Source: Brevundimonas sp.
Lineage (GTDB): Bacteria; Pseudomonadota; Alphaproteobacteria; Caulobacterales; Caulobacteraceae
Reading direction: 5' to 3'
DNA length: 64,000 nt
NCBI RefSeq assembly: GCF_027487935.1
Contig: NZ_JAIYCP010000009.1
Location: 83,536-147,535 of the forward strand
This document shows, piece by piece, positions 47,478-57,100 of this stretch. The notes beneath the pieces are model-generated. The model worked only from the letters and a program-made list of their open reading frames with translations. It searched no databases and was not told the DNA's origin. The position numbers were made by a program, and so were the translations under genes. The first letter of the stretch is position 1. Each line of letters opens with the position of its first letter.

Positions 47478-48721
47478 GGGAGCGGGCTGACAGGTCCGTT
47501 CCCCGTAGGCTCCGACCGGGCGTCGGGGATCTGGCCTCCTACGGCCTGATCATCGGTGCTGTCCTGCTCGGCTGGCAGATCGCCATCCAGCCGCTGATCC
47601 AACGGGCACCGGTAGAGATGGCGGTCAGCCTGGCCCCGGGATCGCCGCTGGTCCTGCGCCGGGCGGCCGAATCGGAACTGGCGGCCGGGCGCAACGAAAA
47701 CGCAGCGGCCCTGAGCCGGGACGCCCTGGTCCGGTCGCCGTTTGATGTGCGGGCCCTCCGTGTGTTCGGCCTGACGGAAGCCCGCGCCGGGCGCGAGGAT
47801 GCCGCCGACGAGATCCTGACCCTGGCCGGCAACTGGAGCCTGCGGGACGACCCGGCCCATGCCTGGCTGGTGGAACGTCGCCTGCGTCGCGGCGACTACG
47901 CCTCATCATTCGCCCACGCCGATACGCTGGTCCGGCGTCGGGAAGACATCCAGCCGCAGGTCTTTCGACTGTTCACTGTCGCCGGAAACGCAGACCCTGC
48001 GCGGTCCCTGCCGGTCGTGGCCCGGCTGCTGGCTGCCAAACCGCCATGGCGCCCCGCCTATCTTGCCAGCCTGAACCTCACCCCCGAGGGACTGCAGGTT
48101 GCCGGCAACCTGGCGATTCTTCTCCAGGCCGGCCGGGCGCCCCTCTCCAATCAGGAACTCCAGGACCTCTATGGCGCCTTGATCAATGCGGGCGGGATCC
48201 AGGCGCTCCAGACCGTTCGCGGGCGACTGAACCGGCCCTCGCTCGCAACCCTGGTGACCAACAGCGGGTTTGGTGAGGCCGACCATCCGGGACCGTTTCA
48301 GTGGCGCCTGTCAGAGAAGGCAGGGATTGCTGCAGAGATCACCGCCGATGACCTGGCCCCGTCCAACATGGCCCTGCGCGTTGTCTACGACGGCTATGCG
48401 ACGGGCACCGTCGCCGAGCAGCTGGTCTATCTGGCACCGGGAGCCTATCGCCTGACCGCCGCGGTCAGAACCGAGAGTGGCAATCCGGCCGACCGTCTGG
48501 CTTGGACCCTCACCTGCGCCACCGCCGGCGGCGGGGACAGGGCGTCCGCGCCGGCCGGTGCCCGGGGCGCCTCGACCGATGCCTGGACAACCATGTCCGG
48601 ACGATTCGAGGTGCCGGCCAACTGTCCGGCCCAATGGCTGAGGCTGGAAACCCGCGCTGCAGACCGGCGGGATCCCACGCTCGTCTGGTACGACCGGGTC
48701 AGGCTCGCGCCCGCGGGCTGA
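47474..48721 (+). CDS. Membrane-anchored TPR-like protein of the polysaccharide locus
   Basis: A 415-residue protein of unknown function. One membrane helix (YGLIIGAVLLGWQIAIQPLI) near residue 25 is followed by alpha-helical repeats that look TPR-like (RRAAESELAAGRNENAAALS, DALVRSPFDVRALRVFGLTE), then a C-terminal beta-rich domain (AWTLTCATAG ... GRFEVPANCPAQWLRLETRA) that may bind carbohydrate. The start is TTG, overlapping the kinase stop as TTGA, which implies translational coupling. It may be an adaptor in the export complex; this is inference from position. Confidence 0.7.
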   Translation: MRERADRSVPRRLRPGVGDLASYGLIIGAVLLGWQIAIQPLIQRAPVEMAVSLAPGSPLVLRRAAESELAAGRNENAAALSRDALVRSPFDVRALRVFGLTEARAGREDAADEILTLAGNWSLRDDPAHAWLVERRLRRGDYASSFAHADTLVRRREDIQPQVFRLFTVAGNADPARSLPVVARLLAAKPPWRPAYLASLNLTPEGLQVAGNLAILLQAGRAPLSNQELQDLYGALINAGGIQALQTVRGRLNRPSLATLVTNSGFGEADHPGPFQWRLSEKAGIAAEITADDLAPSNMALRVVYDGYATGTVAEQLVYLAPGAYRLTAAVRTESGNPADRLAWTLTCATAGGGDRASAPAGARGASTDAWTTMSGRFEVPANCPAQWLRLETRAADRRDPTLVWYDRVRLAPAG

Positions 48722-48851
48722 GAGCCCAAAAGCCCTGCCCGCGACGAAACAGGGTGAATCCGTATTGCTTTTGAAACCTTCGCCCGCTAGGAGTATCTCA
48801 TCATTCGAGCGTTGAACCTGCGGGCTCGGCGCTATCAAGGGGACCGATACC

Positions 48852-49073
48852 ATGCGTAAGACCATCGCCGCTGTGACCGCAGGCCTGCTGCTCGTCGCTG
48901 GACAAGCCGCTGCCGCCAACACCTCTGCCGTCGCCCGCGTGGGTGACCGCGTCGGTGCCACCGCCGAGGCCAACTCCGAGTTCGCCGGCGTTCCGGTCTT
49001 CGTGCTGCTGATCGGTGCAGCCGTTGTGATCGGTGCGGTTGTGGTTGCAAGCGACGACGGTGAAAGCGCCTAA
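48852..49073 (+). CDS. Small secreted membrane protein (paralogue of 19582-19806)
   Basis: A 73-residue protein: signal peptide (RKTIAAVTAGLLLVAGQAAA), middle segment with RVGDRVGA and SEFAG, one membrane helix (VLLIGAAVVIGAVVVA), acidic tail. About 49 of 73 residues match the gene at 19582. It lies in the export block, directly before the Wzy/WaaL-like gene, from which it is 42 bases away. AAGGGGACC is a plausible ribosome binding site. Function unknown. Confidence 0.78.
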   Translation: MRKTIAAVTAGLLLVAGQAAAANTSAVARVGDRVGATAEANSEFAGVPVFVLLIGAAVVIGAVVVASDDGESA

Positions 49074-49115
49074 GATCGTCTACTCGCTGCTTCTGTCTGC
49101 TGGCTGTCCCAGCGA

Positions 49116-50462
49116 GTGAACAAGTCCGGTTTTAAATACCAGTGGGACGCTGTAGCCTTGGCTTCAGTCGTCCTGCTGGTTTTTTCGTTCGCGCTGGGCG
49201 GGGCCAGCAGGGATCAGGCCCTGCGGCTGGCCGTGATCGAACTGGCGGCCCTGCCCCTTCTGGTGATGGCAGCGGGCCGGCTGATCAAGGACGACGCTTG
49301 GCGTCAACATCGGTTCCTGCTCGGCTTGCTGGCAGCCCTTGTCGCCATTCCCTTGATTCAGCTTATCCCTCTTCCCGCGGCGGTCTGGACCGCCCTTCCC
49401 GGCCGTGACCAACTGGTGTTGGCCCTCGATATCACGGGGCTCGCGTCGGGCTGGTCGCCGATGACCCTGACGCCGGACAAGACCTGGGCATCCGCCTTGG
49501 CGCTTGTGCCACCGGCAGCCATGCTTCTTGCCGTCTTGTCCCTGACCCATATCCAGCGGCAGCGGCTGGTTCAGGTCTGTATTGCCGCAGCCATGGCCAG
49601 CATTCTCCTCGGGGCCGCCCAACTGGCCAGTGGAGGGGACAGCCTCTATCTGTGGAGCTGGACCGACGCAGGCTCGGTCACCGGCTTCTTCGCCAACCGG
49701 AACCATCTGGCGTCTCTCCTGCTGATCACCCTGCCGTTTGCGATCACATTCGGCGCAGCGACCCTCCGACGCAGCGACCAACGGACCACCGCCCTTTGGA
49801 TCGGCGGCCTGTTCGCGGGCCTCGTTGTCATAGCCCTCGCGGCGATTCGCTCGCGGGCGGGAATCACCCTGTTCGCGCCCGCCATGGTGCTCAGCCTGCT
49901 GGCCGCCTGGATTGCCGCCGGACGTGGAAAGCCGGGTCCCGGCCTGCTGGTGCTGGTCGGGGGGGTCGGGGCCGCACTGACCGCCGTCGCCGTGCTGGCC
50001 CTGCCGCCGATTCTCGCGCGGTTCGACACGGAGAACCAGTTCGAGGGCCGGTTGGACCGCTGGCCACTCGTGGCCGAGACAGCCCAGACCTACCTTCCGC
50101 TCGGTTCAGGAGTCGGCAGTTTCGATGCCGTCTATCGCTCGGTCGAGCCGCTGGATGAGCTGGACAGCACCTTCTTCAACCAGGCCCACAACGACTATCT
50201 TGAGACCTGGCTGGAAACAGGCTGGCTCGGCATCGGCCTGATCCTCGGCTTCTTCGTCTGGTATGCCCGGCGGACCTGGACCGCCTGGAAGGCCCCCCCG
50301 TCCCGGGAAGGCGACCTGCAGCGCGCCGCCAGTATCGGCATCGGCGTGCTGATCCTGCACTCCGTCGCCGACTATCCCCTGAGGACCGTCACCCTGTCTG
50401 TGATCCTGGCATTGTGCTGCGGCCTGCTCGAGCTCGCCAGCCGGACCGAACAGACCCGTTGA
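49116..50462 (+). CDS. O-antigen ligase/Wzy_C family membrane protein
   Basis: A 448-residue protein with about 11 membrane helices of the WaaL/Wzy_C family, which polymerise or ligate lipid-linked glycans at the outer face of the inner membrane. GFFANRNHLASLLLI and the loop FFNQAHNDYLETWLETGWLG, with its conserved histidine and aspartate, are the family signature. The start is GTG at 49116. This is the second polymerase-like gene of the locus besides that at 33274, so one may polymerise and the other ligate, or they may act on different glycans. Confidence 0.85.
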   Translation: MNKSGFKYQWDAVALASVVLLVFSFALGGASRDQALRLAVIELAALPLLVMAAGRLIKDDAWRQHRFLLGLLAALVAIPLIQLIPLPAAVWTALPGRDQLVLALDITGLASGWSPMTLTPDKTWASALALVPPAAMLLAVLSLTHIQRQRLVQVCIAAAMASILLGAAQLASGGDSLYLWSWTDAGSVTGFFANRNHLASLLLITLPFAITFGAATLRRSDQRTTALWIGGLFAGLVVIALAAIRSRAGITLFAPAMVLSLLAAWIAAGRGKPGPGLLVLVGGVGAALTAVAVLALPPILARFDTENQFEGRLDRWPLVAETAQTYLPLGSGVGSFDAVYRSVEPLDELDSTFFNQAHNDYLETWLETGWLGIGLILGFFVWYARRTWTAWKAPPSREGDLQRAASIGIGVLILHSVADYPLRTVTLSVILALCCGLLELASRTEQTR

Positions 50463-50494
50463 GTCCCGCCACGGCGCTGATCTGACGGCAGGAT

Positions 50495-51385
50495 CTAGCC
50501 GGCCGCGCCCAAACCGACATTTTCCGTCTCCATCCGCAAGGCCCGGATGACTACGCCGGCCTCGCTCGGCAGATATTCTTCGCCCCCGGGCCGCCCCCGC
50601 GGTCCGCGCCTCGGGCCGGAGGCCTGCAGCAGGCTCCGCTCCTGCCCCTCCATCCGCAGCCCGGTCAGGACCCCCGTGTCATAGGCCTTGGTGTCGATCC
50701 CGATGCGGCGACGATCCGCGTGGACGGCCTGCGCCGGCGTATGGCCATGCACGACCACCCGCTCGAACCCGACCGTGCTGTCCAGGAACACCTGCCGGAT
50801 CCACATCAGATCCTCCGGCGACTGCCGCTCCAGCGCCACGCCCGGCCGCGCACCGGCGTGGCTGAAGAAATAGTCCCCGACCGTGAGGCTGAGCTCGAGG
50901 CTCTCAAGGAAGTCCATTTCCGCCGCGGTCAGCTTGTGCCGCAAATCGGCTGCCACCCGCGCCCATGCCTCGGGCTTGTGGGCGAGATCCGGGGCTCTCA
51001 GACCGTAGGAGCGCAGCGCATTGTCGCCGCCGTATTCGCACCATTTCGGACCGGTCGATGGCTCCTCGAGGAAGCCCAGCATCGCCTGCTCATGGTTACC
51101 CTTCAGGAAGCGCCATTCTATATCCCGGACCTGTGACAGACCGGCGAGCAGTTTGATTACGCCGCGCGAGTCCGGGCCGCGGTCGATGTAGTCGCCGAGG
51201 AACACCACCACCCGGCGTGTCGCAGCAGCGTCGCGAAGATCGGCCACGATCGCCTCAACAAGCGGCTGGAGGAGATCAAGCCGGCCGTGGATATCGCCCA
51301 CCGCCCAGACCACCGTCCCCTCGGGAACGGAAGGCGAGGCCGGCGCGGCAACCGGGGCCCTGGATCGGAAAAGTCTTGAAAGCAT
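50495..51385 (-). CDS. Calcineurin-like metallophosphoesterase
   Basis: A 296-residue serine/threonine phosphatase-like enzyme. The metal motifs are in order: GDIHGRLD (about residue 30), GDYIDRGPDS (about 63), GNHEQ (about 95) and HGHTPA (about 215). This is the pattern of bacterial PPP-family phosphatases such as PrpA and of Ap4A hydrolases. The tail after residue 250 is arginine/glycine rich. It could oppose the tyrosine kinase in the locus, but the PPP family mainly acts on phosphoserine/threonine or nucleotides, so that link is only speculative. Confidence 0.85.
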   Translation of the reverse strand: MLSRLFRSRAPVAAPASPSVPEGTVVWAVGDIHGRLDLLQPLVEAIVADLRDAAATRRVVVFLGDYIDRGPDSRGVIKLLAGLSQVRDIEWRFLKGNHEQAMLGFLEEPSTGPKWCEYGGDNALRSYGLRAPDLAHKPEAWARVAADLRHKLTAAEMDFLESLELSLTVGDYFFSHAGARPGVALERQSPEDLMWIRQVFLDSTVGFERVVVHGHTPAQAVHADRRRIGIDTKAYDTGVLTGLRMEGQERSLLQASGPRRGPRGRPGGEEYLPSEAGVVIRALRMETENVGLGAAG

Positions 51386-51590
51386 GGGTCTCTGAAAACA
51401 GACTTGCGGTGGCAGTGCCGGCGATCTTCGTCCAGCCGAACGCGGCCACCCTCCCTATAGCAGCGACCTTGGTCCCCAAGAAGGCCGTCATCACGACGTG
51501 CTTCGGACGCCCGCTCACCGGTCGCGGTGAAGGCGGTCACCGATTGCGTCATGGTTACCGGAATGTAAAGATGCAGCAGGAGGATGCGGC

Positions 51591-51761
51591 ATGATTGAGA
51601 CCCAGACGCAGAGCCTGAACCCCGGCGAAAGCTGGAACCCGGCCCCTTCGCGCGCCGCGGGTCTCTACGGAGAATTGCAGCCCCTGCCGCTTCCGGTCGT
51701 TGCGCCCCCGGCATCCTTGACGACACCCGAGCCTGGGCCGGCACCCACGCAGGCCCGCTGA
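51591..51761 (+). CDS. Small proline-rich protein, unknown
   Basis: A 56-codon frame starting ATG at 51591, with a near-perfect AGGAGG seven bases upstream (51578-51583). The product (MIETQTQSLNPGESWNPAPS...) is rich in proline and has no membrane segment. Codon third positions are GC-rich as in genuine genes here. It lies alone on the plus strand between two minus-strand genes. The strong ribosome binding site is the main support; no family is recognised. Confidence 0.55.
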   Translation: MIETQTQSLNPGESWNPAPSRAAGLYGELQPLPLPVVAPPASLTTPEPGPAPTQAR

Positions 51762-51766
51762 ACCTG

Positions 51767-53941
51767 TCAGCCTCCGGCGAGCGTTTCCCTGGTTTCCCGA
51801 AGCTGCCGGTACGCTGCCACGATATGATAGAGTGAACTCGCCGGTGCCGGCTCCAGTTCAAACACACCGTCGGGGCCCAGCTTGTCCCGCCAGAGCCCAT
51901 CCGGCGTGAGATAGAGCCACAGTCCAGCGAAAGCCGCCCCGGCGCTGTCGATCAGCCGCTGGCGCGCCTCACCCTCCGCTTCCTCCGCCAGGATCAACGC
52001 CGCCTTCAACCATTCCGTCTGGGGCCAAAGCCGGGCCCGCGTGGATCGCGGGCGCAGGCTCTCGTCCAGTTCGTCGATGGCCACGCCCCGCTGCGCATCC
52101 AGCCCGCGCTCGCCGGCCGCGAAAAGTCGCCGGGCCGCCTCCAGCGCCCATGGGTCACCGCGCCGCCGACCCCAGCGGGTCAGCAGCCAGGCCCATTCGA
52201 ACTGATGCCCCGGCTCCACCAGCCGACCGGCCTCACCCGCCGCCGGTCGCCAGTCCGGCCCGAAGAACTCCCGCAGAAAGCCTTCGCCTTCGTCGATGAA
52301 ACGGGCGCGGGCCAGGCCCACGATCACATCCGCCATGCGCGCCCACGGCCCGTCCGGCTCAAGCGTCTCCCAGGCCAGGGCCGCCTCCAGTAGATGCATA
52401 TGGGCATTGGCCTGAAACTCGGGTCCGGCCGGCTCGCGCCAGCCGCCCTGCGGCAGGGCCAGGGTCGCAAGCGCGGCCTCCACCGCTGCCGCCGTTCGCC
52501 GGGACCGCTCCACATCCACCCCGGCCTCCACAGCCGTGGCCGCAGCCAGCAGGACGAAGGCCTGATCGTAGAGGGAGGCCGTGTCGTCCAGAACGGCTCC
52601 GGTACCGCTCACCCGCGTCCGGTAAAGACCGTCATTCCGCCGGTTGGTGATCTCAAAACGGGCCAGACCACGCTCGACCAGGGCGGCATGGCCCGCGCCC
52701 CATCCCCAGGCCGCAGCGAGGCTGAAGACATAGGCCTGCCGGGCCTGCACCCGCGCCCGCCGGAAGTCCCCGACCGGAGTGCCCGCCTCATCAAGCGCTT
52801 CGACAAAGGCCCCGTCGGCGTCCACGCCCAAGGTGGCCCACAGCGGCAGGGCAGACAATTTGAGCCATCGTTGGAACCGTTCGGCGAGCGCCTCCAGCGA
52901 AGGCGGCGCGACAGGCAGGGGCGACGTCTCGCGCCGCGCCAGTTCCTCAACCAGCGCCTTCACATCCTGCGCCCGGCCGAGGTCGCACACCAGAACGGCG
53001 TCCGGCTCGGCGATGATCGCCAGGTTCGACACGCCGGCCGTCGCCACGACCATGCCCGGCGCGGCGCGAACCAGGCAGCCGTCGCTTGCATGGCCGACCC
53101 ATTCGCCGCGGCCGCCGCGCCCGGTTGCCGCCACGGCGTCCCAGGCCCCGAGATCGGACCATTCGAACGCCGCCGGCAGGACCCAGACCCGGTCGCTCTT
53201 TTCCATCACGGCATAGTCGATCGAGATCTTCGGGGCCGCTGCAAAGGCTGCACCGAGCGCATGGGCACCTGGGCCTTGCCCCGGCAGGGCGGCCCGGACA
53301 GCGGCGACGACATCCGGAACGAACCGCTCCATCTCATCCAGAAGGACACGAACCGGGGCGACGAAATTGCCGCTGTTCCAGAGATAGCCTTCGGCCAGAT
53401 AGCGCTCCGCCTCGGCCTGGCCGGGCTTTTCGACAAAGCGTCGAACGGGAGACAGGCCCGGGGTCTCCGGCTGGATATAGCCATAGGCCGACGACGGCGA
53501 TGCCGGAGCCATGCCCATGGTGACGATCCGCCCGGGTGCCGCTGCGGCCACGGCCTCCAGGGTGGTTGACCTGAACGCCGCAGCATCCGGGATATAGTGA
53601 TCGGAGGCCACGAACACCGCGGTCCCGTCCGGGTCGATCTGTTCGATCCACAGCGCCGCCGCTGCCATGGCCGGCGCCGAATCCCGCCCCACGGGCTCCA
53701 GGATCAGGTCACCCTCGACGCCCAGCGCCGCCAGTTGCGCCTCGATGAATCCCCGATGCGCCTCGCCCGCGACCACGACGATCCGGCCGCTCTCAACGAG
53801 CGGCGCGACCCGCCGCACCGTCTCCTGAAACAGCGACAGGTCGGATATCAGGTCGATGAACTGTTTGGGTCGCTCAGGACGGGACGCTGGCCAGAGCCGG
53901 GTGCCCGCGCCGCCGCAGAGGATTACGGGATAGATGGCCAT
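51767..53941 (-). CDS. Mannose-1-phosphate guanylyltransferase fused to an AGE-type isomerase
   Basis: A 724-residue fusion. Residues 1 to about 345 are a mannose-1-phosphate guanylyltransferase: CGGAGTRLWPASRPERPKQF is the pyrophosphorylase loop, EPVGRDSAPAMAAAAL and RRFVEKPGQAEAERYL follow, and FEWSDLGAWDA ends the unit. From about 350 the N-acylglucosamine 2-epimerase (AGE) type alpha/alpha barrel begins (ANAHMHLLEAALAWETLE, EPGHQFEWAWLLTRWG, with the conserved histidines). This half probably acts as mannose-6-phosphate isomerase. ManC enzymes usually carry a cupin isomerase instead. The fusion would make GDP-mannose from fructose-6-phosphate together with a phosphomannomutase not seen here. 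Confidence 0.88.
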   Translation of the reverse strand: MAIYPVILCGGAGTRLWPASRPERPKQFIDLISDLSLFQETVRRVAPLVESGRIVVVAGEAHRGFIEAQLAALGVEGDLILEPVGRDSAPAMAAAALWIEQIDPDGTAVFVASDHYIPDAAAFRSTTLEAVAAAAPGRIVTMGMAPASPSSAYGYIQPETPGLSPVRRFVEKPGQAEAERYLAEGYLWNSGNFVAPVRVLLDEMERFVPDVVAAVRAALPGQGPGAHALGAAFAAAPKISIDYAVMEKSDRVWVLPAAFEWSDLGAWDAVAATGRGGRGEWVGHASDGCLVRAAPGMVVATAGVSNLAIIAEPDAVLVCDLGRAQDVKALVEELARRETSPLPVAPPSLEALAERFQRWLKLSALPLWATLGVDADGAFVEALDEAGTPVGDFRRARVQARQAYVFSLAAAWGWGAGHAALVERGLARFEITNRRNDGLYRTRVSGTGAVLDDTASLYDQAFVLLAAATAVEAGVDVERSRRTAAAVEAALATLALPQGGWREPAGPEFQANAHMHLLEAALAWETLEPDGPWARMADVIVGLARARFIDEGEGFLREFFGPDWRPAAGEAGRLVEPGHQFEWAWLLTRWGRRRGDPWALEAARRLFAAGERGLDAQRGVAIDELDESLRPRSTRARLWPQTEWLKAALILAEEAEGEARQRLIDSAGAAFAGLWLYLTPDGLWRDKLGPDGVFELEPAPASSLYHIVAAYRQLRETRETLAGG

Positions 53942-54139
53942 ATGGTCGGGTCCCCCGGACGAGGTCTATCTGGCCCGAATGCCCGGGGCAACCGGAGGCC
54001 ATGGGCTGGCGGCGCGGCCTGACAGGAACACAGGCGCGCCACCGGCAAACAGGCCCATGCCGCAGGGGGCCACCCGTCCACGACACCTGCCGCTGGACTG
54101 CAGTATCTGCGAACGGTCCATATTGCGAACGGCCGGCAC

Positions 54140-54172
54140 GATCCGGACGGCGCAGCCTGCGTCGTCCGGATC
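54140..54172 (-). terminator. Inverted repeat behind the RTX protease gene
   Basis: GATCCGGACGGCGCA and TGCGTCGTCCGGATC form a 15-bp stem with one mismatch and a short loop. It lies 25 bases past the stop codon of the protease gene. There is no clear U-run, so a terminator role is only likely. Confidence 0.5.
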
Positions 54173-54196
54173 GCCCGGAGTGTCGGGGCGGTTCCC

Positions 54197-57100
54197 TTAA
54201 CTCCAGACGTCGTGACGGGTCGGGGCAGCAAACGCCGACCAGTCCTCGTAAACGGTCAGACCGTCCGCGGAGACATGGGGATTCGACGAGTTGCCGCCTC
54301 CCGAGGACAGGAGCCCCTGGGCGAACTCGATCTCCTTGGCGAGACCGGCGACGTCGAACTCGGCGTCCGGCGTCGGCATGACCGGCGGACCCTCGAACTT
54401 GGCCGCCAGGATGAAGTCGTCGGCGATCGCCGGCAGGACCTCGGGCGAACCCGCGTCGGTCGCGGGGACAAGGAGATAGCCGTCATCGGCCGGGCCATCG
54501 AACAGGAAGACGGTCTCCGCCACATCACCATCGGGCGGTGTGAAGTCAGCGCCGGTCCACTCGCCCCGGACCGGGGTGGTGAGTTCGGTCGCACCCGGCA
54601 AGACCTGCGGTCCGTCGGCCTTGCCCCCGTCGTCCGCCATGGCCGGGAGCACTTCAGCGCCTCCACCCTTGGTGAAATCGCCCGGTGCGGCCGGCAGGAC
54701 CTCAGGTCCCCCCGAAGCCTTGTCTCCGGCCAGGGCCGGCAGGACCTCGGGTGCCGCCGCAGGCGGAGCTGAAGCCGGATTGCCGCTGATGTCGTAAAGC
54801 CCGTCCGCAAACTGCAGCCGCTCGACATTGGTCAGGGTGTCGGTTCCATCGGGCCCGGTGATCGTGGTGACACCGCCGGAAAGGCTGATGGTGTAGGCCG
54901 AGCGATTGCCGCTGAAAAACGCCGTGTCCAAACCATTGCCGCCATCGATCGTATCATCGCCGGAGCCAGCGTATATGTAGTCGTCGCCATCGCCTCCGCT
55001 TATGAGATCGTTGCCGCCAAAGGCCCGTATCTCGTCGGATCGGAATGAACCAATAATGGTTTCGGCGTTGTTGCTACCTTCCCAATAGCGGTAGCCGCTG
55101 GCGACGATGAACCGTCCATCGTCGAAGCTGATGTGCTCAACATTGGTCAACGTGTCTTGCCCATCGGGACCAGAAATCAGCAGACCGCCGCCCTGCGGTG
55201 ACGTAATTACGTAGGACGTTATCGAACCCGAGAAAAACACCGTGTCCAAACCATTGCCGCCATCGATCGTATCATCGCCGGAGCCAGCGTATATGTAGTC
55301 GTCGCTGCCACCTGCACTGATCTGATCGTTACCTGACAACCCCCAGATCTCGTCCGACCCAGAAGTGCCTACAATTGTATCGGCATTGCTGGTCCCCTCG
55401 AAATAGCGATAGCCGCTAGCAATTATGAACGTGCCTTCGTCAAAACGAATGCGCTCGACATTTCTGAGGCTATCGACACCGTCGGCACCGGTAACAAGCA
55501 GGGTGCCGCCAGGCTGGGAAGCGATCACATACGAGCCGATAGAGCCCGAAAACACGGCCGTATCGATCCCGGCCCCGCCGTCGATCGTATCGTTCCCGGA
55601 TCCACCGCTGATGATGTCATTGCCATCCAGACCATCCAGGTAGTCGTTCCCACCACCGCCACTCAACTGATTGACGCCGCTGTTGCCCACGAGCGTGTTT
55701 GCCAGCTCGTTGCCGGTGAGATTAATTGCGGTAAGGCCGCTGACCGAAGCCGTCTCCAGCGTCTCCACGGATACGCCGGCGGCGAGGACATAGCTTGCGC
55801 TAGCCAGGATCCGGTCCGATCCTTCGCCAGCGGCCTCCACGACCTGGTCGCCGGCGGCATCTACAAGGTAGGTATCTTCACCAAGGCCGCCGATCATCAG
55901 GTCATTGCCGCCGCCCCCGTTGAGGAAGTCATCGCCCGCTCCGGCCAGAATCTCATCCGCAAACGCCGTACCGACAATCGTGTCGTTCCCGGCCGTGCCA
56001 GCATAATACTGACCACCCCCGGCCCCCACGATCAGGGTGCCGTCCGAGAACTGCAGCCGCTCGACGTTGGTCAGGCTGTCCGTTCCATCAGGCCCGACGA
56101 CAGTGGTGACGGAACCGCTGGTCGTGCGGATGGAACCCGCCATCGTGCCCGAAAAAACCGCCGTATCGGTTCCGGCCCCGCCGTCGATGGTATCGTTCCC
56201 GGCCCCGCCGTTGATGATGTCATTGCCATCGAGGCCGTTGATCACATCCGCGCCCGACGTCCCGTTCAGCGTATCCGCTCCGGACGTCCCGTTGATCGGG
56301 CCACCCGATTGAATGGGCGCACCCGCGGCGTCGTACAGGCCGTCAGCGAACTGCAGCCGTTCGACATTGGTCACCGTGTCGGTCCCGTCGGCACCCGTCA
56401 CCGTGCTCACACCGCCCGATACCGTGATGGTGTAGGCGGAGCGGTTGCCCGTGAACACCGCCGTGTCCGTTCCGTCGCCGCCGTTGATCGTGTCATTGCC
56501 GCCGGCACCGGTCAGGCTGTCATCGTCCGCGCCGCCGTTCAGCGTGTCGGCTCCGGTGCCGCCCGTCAGGATGTCGGCACCGGCGTCACCGTTCAGGGTC
56601 GAACCCAGCAGATTGATCGGAACCGGCGTCTGGCTGGGGCTGGAAACGTGCAGGGTGTAGGTCTGGTTGGCCGGGGGCGGGCCCGAGACGAAGGGGGCAC
56701 TGCCGCTCACCCAACGTCCGACCTGGATGTAATAGGTTCCCGCGCTGGCGAAGGTGTGGGTCAGCGACGAGTCGGTCTCCGAGCCGCCATCGGCGGCATT
56801 GTCATCATTGCTGGCCAGTTCGACGCCCCCGAAATCGACCAGGCGGAGCGTGCTGTCGAAGCTGGCGTTGTCGATGTCGAACACGACCGTCTCGCCCGCG
56901 GTCACGGTCAGGCGGTAGTATTCGACATTGCCGTGGGTCGTGGCCACGACGGTGGCATGCGGAATGGTGGTGGAGTTGGCGATCGCCGCATTCTGGGCCA
57001 GATCGAAGGCACCGGACAGCGAGACTGCGGTGGCGATGCTGCCGTTGCTGGTGTCACTGCCCTTGATGATGTCGGGTGCCCCGCCGGCGAGGCCGGGCGC

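Noticed and set aside
50495..51385. Tyrosine phosphatase partner of the Wzc-like kinase
   Set aside because: The motifs are those of PPP-type metallophosphoesterases, not of low-molecular-weight or PHP tyrosine phosphatases.
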